The notes under the pieces were generated by a model. That model saw nothing but the letters and a program-made list of their open reading frames with translations, did no database searches and had not been told where the DNA came from. Below, piece by piece: positions 59,584 to 64,000 of a stretch of 64,000 nt of DNA (position 1 is the stretch's first letter; every line of letters starts with the position of its first letter). The stretch comes from Roseovarius confluentis. GTDB lineage: Bacteria > Pseudomonadota > Alphaproteobacteria > Rhodobacterales > Rhodobacteraceae. The position numbers and the translations under genes were made by a program. The stretch spans positions 186,001 to 250,000 of the forward strand of contig NZ_PPFE01000003.1 of assembly GCF_002917925.1 (NCBI RefSeq), written 5' to 3'.

Positions 59584-62524
59584 GCAGACGCTCTCCTTCC
59601 GGGTCGACGAAATGGGCCGAGACGATCTCGACCTCCATTTCGGTGCCGTGCACGGGGCTGACCGCGCGGACGATCTCGCCCATGCGCTCGTGCCCGCTCT
59701 TGATGAAGCCCAGGCCGATATGGTGGCCGAGGTTGGGCGAATAGGCGGCCGAGGTCATCCATCCCTGGTCATGCTCCATGTCGGCGGGGGCCTGTTTGTT
59801 CAGGAAATGCGAGCCGGCGATCAGCTTCTTGTCGCGGTCGACGGGGCGGAAGCCGACTAGCCGGACGGCGTCCTCGCGCACCATCTCGGGGCGTTGCGCC
59901 AGGACCTGGCCGATGCATTCCTTCTTCTGGCTGACCATCTTTCCCAGCCGGATATTGTGGGCGGTCGTCTGGCCGTTCAGCTCGTTGCCGGTGCAGTGGC
60001 CTTTTTCGATCCGCATGACGCCAAGCGCCTCGGTTCCATACGGTGCCGCATCGAATTCTGCGCCCGCCTCGTTCAGCACCGCCATCATCGAGTTGCCGAA
60101 CCGCGCGGGCACGGCAATTTCATAGGCCATCTCGCCCGAGAACGAGATCCGGAACAATCGCGCGGGCTTGCCGCCGCAGACGGTTACGTGACCGCAGGCC
60201 ATGAAGGGAAACGCCTCGTTCGACAGGTCGTGTTCCGCGTCGATCACCTTGCGCAACAGGTCGCGCGATTTTGGCCCAGCGACGGCGAACTGCGCCCAGC
60301 CGTCGGTGGTGGAAATCAGGTGAACGTCCATGTCGGGCCAAAGGCACTGGCGTGCGAATTCCAACCGGCGAAAAACCGTGACGGCGTTGGCGGTAGTCGT
60401 GGTCATCACGAAGTGGTTTTCATCCAGCCTTGCGGTGGTGCCATCGTCGTAGCAGATGCCATCCTCGCGCAGCATTAGGCCATAGCGGACCCGGCCGACC
60501 TTAAGGGTCGAGAAGGTGTTGGCATAGACCTTGTCGAGGAAGGCGCCGGCATCCTTGCCCTGGATGTCGATCTTGCCCAGCGTTGTGACGTCGCAGATGC
60601 CGACGCTAGTGCGGGCTGTCAGGGCCTCGCGGTCGACGGAATCGCGCCAGCCTTGCTCGCCCGGACGCGTGTACCATTCAGCCCGCAGCCAGTTACCCAC
60701 GGTGACGAAGCTGGCGCCGTTCTGCTCGGCCCATTTGTGGCTGGGGGTCAGGCGGTAGGGGCGGAAATCCTTGCCGCGCGCGCGACCGGCCAGCGCGCCG
60801 ATGGGCACGGGTGTATAAGGCGGGCGGAAGATGGTTGTGCCGACCTCGGGAATGGTCTTGCCGCGTTCCTCGGCCAGGATAGCGAGCCCCGCGATGTTCG
60901 AGGTCTTGCCCTGGTCGGTTGCCATGCCCATCGTCGTGTACCGCTTTAGCAGTTCGACCGAGCGGAAACCCTCGGTGTTGGCCAGCTTGATATCCTTGAC
61001 GGTGACGTCGTTCTGCAGGTCAACCCAGGCCCGATGCTTGCTTTGCTTGACGTGCCAGAAGGCGGCGGCCCCGCGCGGTTCATCCTCGGCCTGCGGCAGG
61101 TCGGTGGCCTTGGCCTTGATGCCGAGCGCGTCGAGTTGCGCGGTGGCTTGGGCCTGGCCTTCGGCCAGTGCGGCAGCGAGGGTCATCGCCCCGTTCGCGG
61201 CCCCGGCGACGGCCATGCCCACCGGCAGGTCGCCGCCCGGAACGAATGCGCACAAGTCGTCGCGCCATGTAGGACGGCCGCGCTGGTGGCAGGTGAGGTG
61301 CACGTTTGGGTTCCAGCCGCCTGACACGGCCAGCGCGTCGACGGGAATGACCTTGCCATTGGTCAGGGTGATCGACTTTACGCCCTTGCGACCGATGGTG
61401 TTCATAACCGCCTCGCCCGCGACATGCCGAACGCCTGGCAGGTCAATGGGGGCGGGCGTGTCACGGCTGTCGACCACGACGGGAACCTCGATGCCCTTGG
61501 CCACAAGATCGGCGGCGGTGCGCCAGCCGTCGTCGTTGTTGGTGAAGACGGCGACGTGCTTGCCCGGGGTGGCGGCATAGCGGTTGGCATAGCTGCGCAC
61601 GGCGCCGGCCAGCATGATGCCGGGGCGGTCGTTGTTGCCGAAGGCGATGGGGCGCTCGGTGGCGCCTGCCGCCAGAACGGCCCGCCTGGAATAGATGCGC
61701 CACAGGATCTGGCGCGGCTTGTCGCCGCCATCCGCAAGGTGATCGGTGCAGCGTTCGAGCGCGCCGTAGATGCCGTGATCGTAAGCGCCGTAGACGGTGG
61801 TGCGGGGCATTAGACGGACGTTATCCATCGACGCCAATTCGTCCGCGGTTTGCGCCGCCCAGTCGGTGCCGGACATGCCGCCCAGCTCCAGCGTCTCGCA
61901 GTTGAGGCGACCGCCGGGGCGGAAATCCTCATCCGCGAGGATCACTCTGGCACCTGAGCGCGCGGCGGTCAGTGCCGCCATCAGGCCCGAGGGACCCGCG
62001 CCGATGACCAGCAGGTCGCAATGCAGGAAGCCCTTGTCGTACGTGTCGGGATCGTCCTTCATCGACAGGCGCCCAAGTCCGGCGGCGGAGCGGATCACTG
62101 GCTCGTAGAGCTTTTCCCAGAACGCCTTGGGCCACATGAAGGTCTTGTAGTAGAAACCCGCCGACAGGAAGGGCGAGAAGAAATCGTTGACCGCTAGCAG
62201 GTCGTATTCCAGCGTGCCGCGATGGTTCTGCGAGGTAGCGTTCAGCCCCTCGAAGAGTTCGACCATCGTGGCGCGTGTGTTCGGCTCCTGATAGGCGCCG
62301 TCGCGCAGATGGACCAGCGCGTTGGGTTCCTCGGAGCCGTCGGTAAACACGCCGCGCGGGCGGTGATACTTGAAGGAGCGGCCCATCAGAAGCTGGCCAT
62401 TGGCGAGAAGCGCCGAGGCGAGCGTGTCGCCGGGATGGCCGCGGAACCACTTGTCGTTAAAGCGGAACTTGATCTCTTTCGAGCGGTCGATCAGGCCGCC
62501 CTTGATACGGTTTTTCTGGGTCAT
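59576..62524 (-). CDS. soxA: Sarcosine oxidase alpha subunit
   Basis: A 982-residue subunit. The N-terminal 2Fe-2S-like-fold region (~25-110, R-G-H-P-G-D-T-L-A-S-A-L) lacks obvious cluster cysteines. The NAD-binding region follows with V-I-G-A-G-P-S-G-L-M-A-A near 171-182. The C-terminal ~380 residues are a GcvT-type folate-binding domain (T-T-L-G-K-I-D-I-Q-G-K-D-A near 646). Together with the beta subunit it oxidises sarcosine to glycine and passes the C1 unit to tetrahydrofolate. Start overlaps soxD by 4 bp. Confidence 0.95.
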   Translation of the reverse strand: MTQKNRIKGGLIDRSKEIKFRFNDKWFRGHPGDTLASALLANGQLLMGRSFKYHRPRGVFTDGSEEPNALVHLRDGAYQEPNTRATMVELFEGLNATSQNHRGTLEYDLLAVNDFFSPFLSAGFYYKTFMWPKAFWEKLYEPVIRSAAGLGRLSMKDDPDTYDKGFLHCDLLVIGAGPSGLMAALTAARSGARVILADEDFRPGGRLNCETLELGGMSGTDWAAQTADELASMDNVRLMPRTTVYGAYDHGIYGALERCTDHLADGGDKPRQILWRIYSRRAVLAAGATERPIAFGNNDRPGIMLAGAVRSYANRYAATPGKHVAVFTNNDDGWRTAADLVAKGIEVPVVVDSRDTPAPIDLPGVRHVAGEAVMNTIGRKGVKSITLTNGKVIPVDALAVSGGWNPNVHLTCHQRGRPTWRDDLCAFVPGGDLPVGMAVAGAANGAMTLAAALAEGQAQATAQLDALGIKAKATDLPQAEDEPRGAAAFWHVKQSKHRAWVDLQNDVTVKDIKLANTEGFRSVELLKRYTTMGMATDQGKTSNIAGLAILAEERGKTIPEVGTTIFRPPYTPVPIGALAGRARGKDFRPYRLTPSHKWAEQNGASFVTVGNWLRAEWYTRPGEQGWRDSVDREALTARTSVGICDVTTLGKIDIQGKDAGAFLDKVYANTFSTLKVGRVRYGLMLREDGICYDDGTTARLDENHFVMTTTTANAVTVFRRLEFARQCLWPDMDVHLISTTDGWAQFAVAGPKSRDLLRKVIDAEHDLSNEAFPFMACGHVTVCGGKPARLFRISFSGEMAYEIAVPARFGNSMMAVLNEAGAEFDAAPYGTEALGVMRIEKGHCTGNELNGQTTAHNIRLGKMVSQKKECIGQVLAQRPEMVREDAVRLVGFRPVDRDKKLIAGSHFLNKQAPADMEHDQGWMTSAAYSPNLGHHIGLGFIKSGHERMGEIVRAVSPVHGTEMEVEIVSAHFVDPEGERLRG

Positions 62525-62808
62525 TTGCCGCGCCCCCGTTTGCGTGCCACGTCACGGGCCAGTTCGACCGCCGTGATCTCGTGGGTCAGGGTGTTGCGCG
62601 TGACCACCAGCCAGGAGCGGTCGCCTTGTTCGTGGTACCAAAGCTCCTGGTGCTGGCCTGCGGGGTTGTCGCGCAGATAGCCGTAGCTGTGGAACTGTTC
62701 CATCGCGTCGGCGGCCTGCCAGTCGGGCCGGTCGATGAGGGCGGCATCGCCGAGATAGACGAATTCGGCGGCGTCTCGCGGGCCCAGAAGGGGATGGTCG
62801 ATAATCAT
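62521..62808 (-). CDS. soxD: Sarcosine oxidase delta subunit (cysteine-free variant)
   Basis: A 95-residue subunit with the SoxD pattern: G-P-R-D-A-A-E-F-V-Y-L-G-D-A near 9-22, Y-L-R-D-N-P-A-G near 45-52 and E-L-W-Y-H-E-Q-G-D-R-S-W near 55-66. Classical SoxD proteins bind zinc with cysteines near the N-terminus (C-P-x-C-G). Here that place reads H-P-L-L-G and the protein has no cysteine at all, so the zinc site is absent or uses other ligands. It lies between soxB (13 bp) and soxA (4-bp overlap). Confidence 0.9.
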   Translation of the reverse strand: MIIDHPLLGPRDAAEFVYLGDAALIDRPDWQAADAMEQFHSYGYLRDNPAGQHQELWYHEQGDRSWLVVTRNTLTHEITAVELARDVARKRGRGK

Positions 62809-62821
62809 GTCTGTGCGCCCC

Positions 62822-64000
62822 TCAGTGCAGGTTGGGCTGGTTGCCCATGCCTTTTTCGTCGATCAGGTTGCCGGTCATGAACCGGTCCAGCCGCATTTCC
62901 GTCGCGGTGGGGTGCGGCTCGTCCTTGGCCAGCAGGTGGGCATAGCAGAAGCCGGAGGCGGGCGTGGCCTTGAACCCGCCATAGCACCAGCCGCCGTTGA
63001 AATAGAGCCCGTCGATATGTGTCTTGTCGATGAAGGGCGAGCCGTCCATCGACATGTCCATGACGCCACCCCAGGACCGCAGCAGGCGGGCGCGGCCGAT
63101 CATCGGCATGATCGCCATGCCGCCCTCGCAGACGTCCTCGACGACCGGAAGGTTGCCGCGCTGGGCGTAAGTGTTGTAGCCGTCGATGTCGCCGCCGAAG
63201 ACCAGCCCGCCCTTGTCGGACTGGCTGACGTAGAAATGGCCGGCGCCGAAGGTGATCACGCCGGGAAGAGTCGGTTTGAGACCTTCAGAGACGAACGCTT
63301 GCAACACGTGCGATTCAATGGGTAAGCGCATGCCAGCCATCGCGGCGACGCGGCCGGAGGACCCGGCAACGCACATTGCCACTTTCTTGGCGCGGATGGG
63401 GCCGCGCGAGGTTTCGACCCCGAGGCAGCTGCCATTCTCGATCTGAAAGCCAGTGACCTCGCAATTCTGGATGATATCAACGCCGCGGCTGTCGGCGCCG
63501 CGGGCATAGCCCCAGGCGACGGCGTCGTGCCGCGCGGTACCGCCGCGGCGTTGAAAGAGGCCGCCCTTGATGGGAAAGCGGGCGTTGTCGTAATCGAGGA
63601 ACGGCAGTTCCTTTTTCAGCTGGGCGGCATCGACCAGTTCGGCATCGGCGCCAGCGAGGAACATCGAGTTCGCGCGCCGCACGAAGGCATCGCGCTGGCC
63701 GTCGGTGTGGATGAGGTTGAGGATCGAGCGCTGCGAGACCATCGAGTTGTAATTCGTGTCCTGCTCGAGGTTTTCCCACAGCTTCATCGAGAATTCGTAG
63801 AACGGCTCGTTGCCGGGCAGCAGGTAGTTGGAGCGGATGATGGTGGTGTTGCGACCGATATTGCCCGAGCCGAGCCAGCCTTTTTCAAGAACGGCGACGT
63901 TGGTCAGGCCGAATTCCTTGGCGAGGTAGTAGGCGGTCGACAGGCCATGCCCACCGCCGCCAATGATGACGATGTCATATTCCGCCTTGGGCTCGGGTTC
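62822..64000 (-). CDS. soxB: Sarcosine oxidase beta subunit (5' end missing)
   Basis: The C-terminal ~392 residues of the FAD-containing catalytic subunit; the frame is open to base 64000 and the N-terminal ~20-25 residues lie outside the window. Visible are the FAD motif I-I-G-G-G-G-H-G-L-S-T-A near the start of the fragment, N-T-T-I-I-R-S-N-Y-L near the covalent flavin site, and the C-terminal G-W-C-Y-G-G-F-K-A-T-P. An internal ATG at 63787 is not the true start. First gene of the soxBDAG operon, which converts sarcosine to glycine. Confidence 0.94.
   Translation of the reverse strand, partial: EPEPKAEYDIVIIGGGGHGLSTAYYLAKEFGLTNVAVLEKGWLGSGNIGRNTTIIRSNYLLPGNEPFYEFSMKLWENLEQDTNYNSMVSQRSILNLIHTDGQRDAFVRRANSMFLAGADAELVDAAQLKKELPFLDYDNARFPIKGGLFQRRGGTARHDAVAWGYARGADSRGVDIIQNCEVTGFQIENGSCLGVETSRGPIRAKKVAMCVAGSSGRVAAMAGMRLPIESHVLQAFVSEGLKPTLPGVITFGAGHFYVSQSDKGGLVFGGDIDGYNTYAQRGNLPVVEDVCEGGMAIMPMIGRARLLRSWGGVMDMSMDGSPFIDKTHIDGLYFNGGWCYGGFKATPASGFCYAHLLAKDEPHPTATEMRLDRFMTGNLIDEKGMGNQPNLH

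Noticed and set aside
1-64000. CRISPR arrays, tRNA or rRNA genes, riboswitches
   Set aside because: No regularly spaced repeats, no cloverleaf-like sequence with conserved T-loop, and no known riboswitch core was recognised by eye; a covariance-model search would be the decisive test.

Overview
The window looks like a chromosomal segment of a marine alphaproteobacterium of the Roseobacter group (Rhodobacteraceae). The evidence is gene content and order: hflK-hflC-DUF2065-degP, rpiA-gor, purH next to a heparinase II/III-family gene and rsmB, a DUF3035 lipoprotein beside lspA, DUF1674 (SdhAF4), two TRAP transporters and a heterotetrameric sarcosine oxidase operon. This assignment is inferred from gene families; no rRNA or tRNA gene was seen. 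No CRISPR array was found.

Layout. (1) 1-3.7 kb: the end of an inositol-monophosphatase/HisN-type gene, then a minus-strand cluster of small detoxification-type enzymes (VOC, GST, DUF1428, PhnB-like VOC, NTF2-like), divergent from an HxlR regulator whose start codon sits in a 21-bp tandem repeat. (2) 3.8-4.4 kb: decayed transposase fragments (a possible DDE integrase core and an IS3-family OrfB). (3) 4.5-16.05 kb: a putative conflict/defence island. On the minus strand an exported RHS/YD-repeat protein is followed after 16 bp by a 2083-aa DUF4062-like/STAND NTPase/transmembrane/WD40 protein. Divergent on the plus strand are a SLOG-fold nucleotide sensor, a four-TM SLATT-like protein with an extra N-terminal domain, and a patatin phospholipase. 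No CD-NTase cyclase is present. This is the strongest candidate for an undescribed system.

(4) 16.1-32.7 kb: a catabolic island with related IS6-family remnants in the same orientation at both ends. It has two parallel modules, each with a GntR/UTRA regulator and a DctP-DctQ-DctM TRAP transporter. Module 1 carries a split aconitase-X hydro-lyase (large and swivel subunits) and a SulP anion transporter. Module 2 carries a DUF3604 PHP-like hydrolase and a MmgE/PrpD-family protein. The substrates cannot be read from sequence; hydroxy acids or hydroxyproline-like compounds are plausible.

(5) 32.8-57.9 kb: core genome. It holds an M16 protease pair (one without the zinc motif), DUF3035, lspA, purH, heparinase-like, rsmB, sdhAF4, a small secreted protein, dapB, rbfA, a phosphodiester-glycosidase-like protein, truB, DUF1643, degP, DUF2065, hflC, hflK, gor, rpiA, a possible 42-aa membrane peptide, sdaA, a thiamine pyrophosphokinase and a 989-aa very acidic protein. 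(6) 58-64 kb: a GlxA/GbdR-type AraC regulator and the sarcosine oxidase operon soxBDAG (soxB cut by the window edge), for sarcosine/glycine-betaine catabolism coupled to folate.
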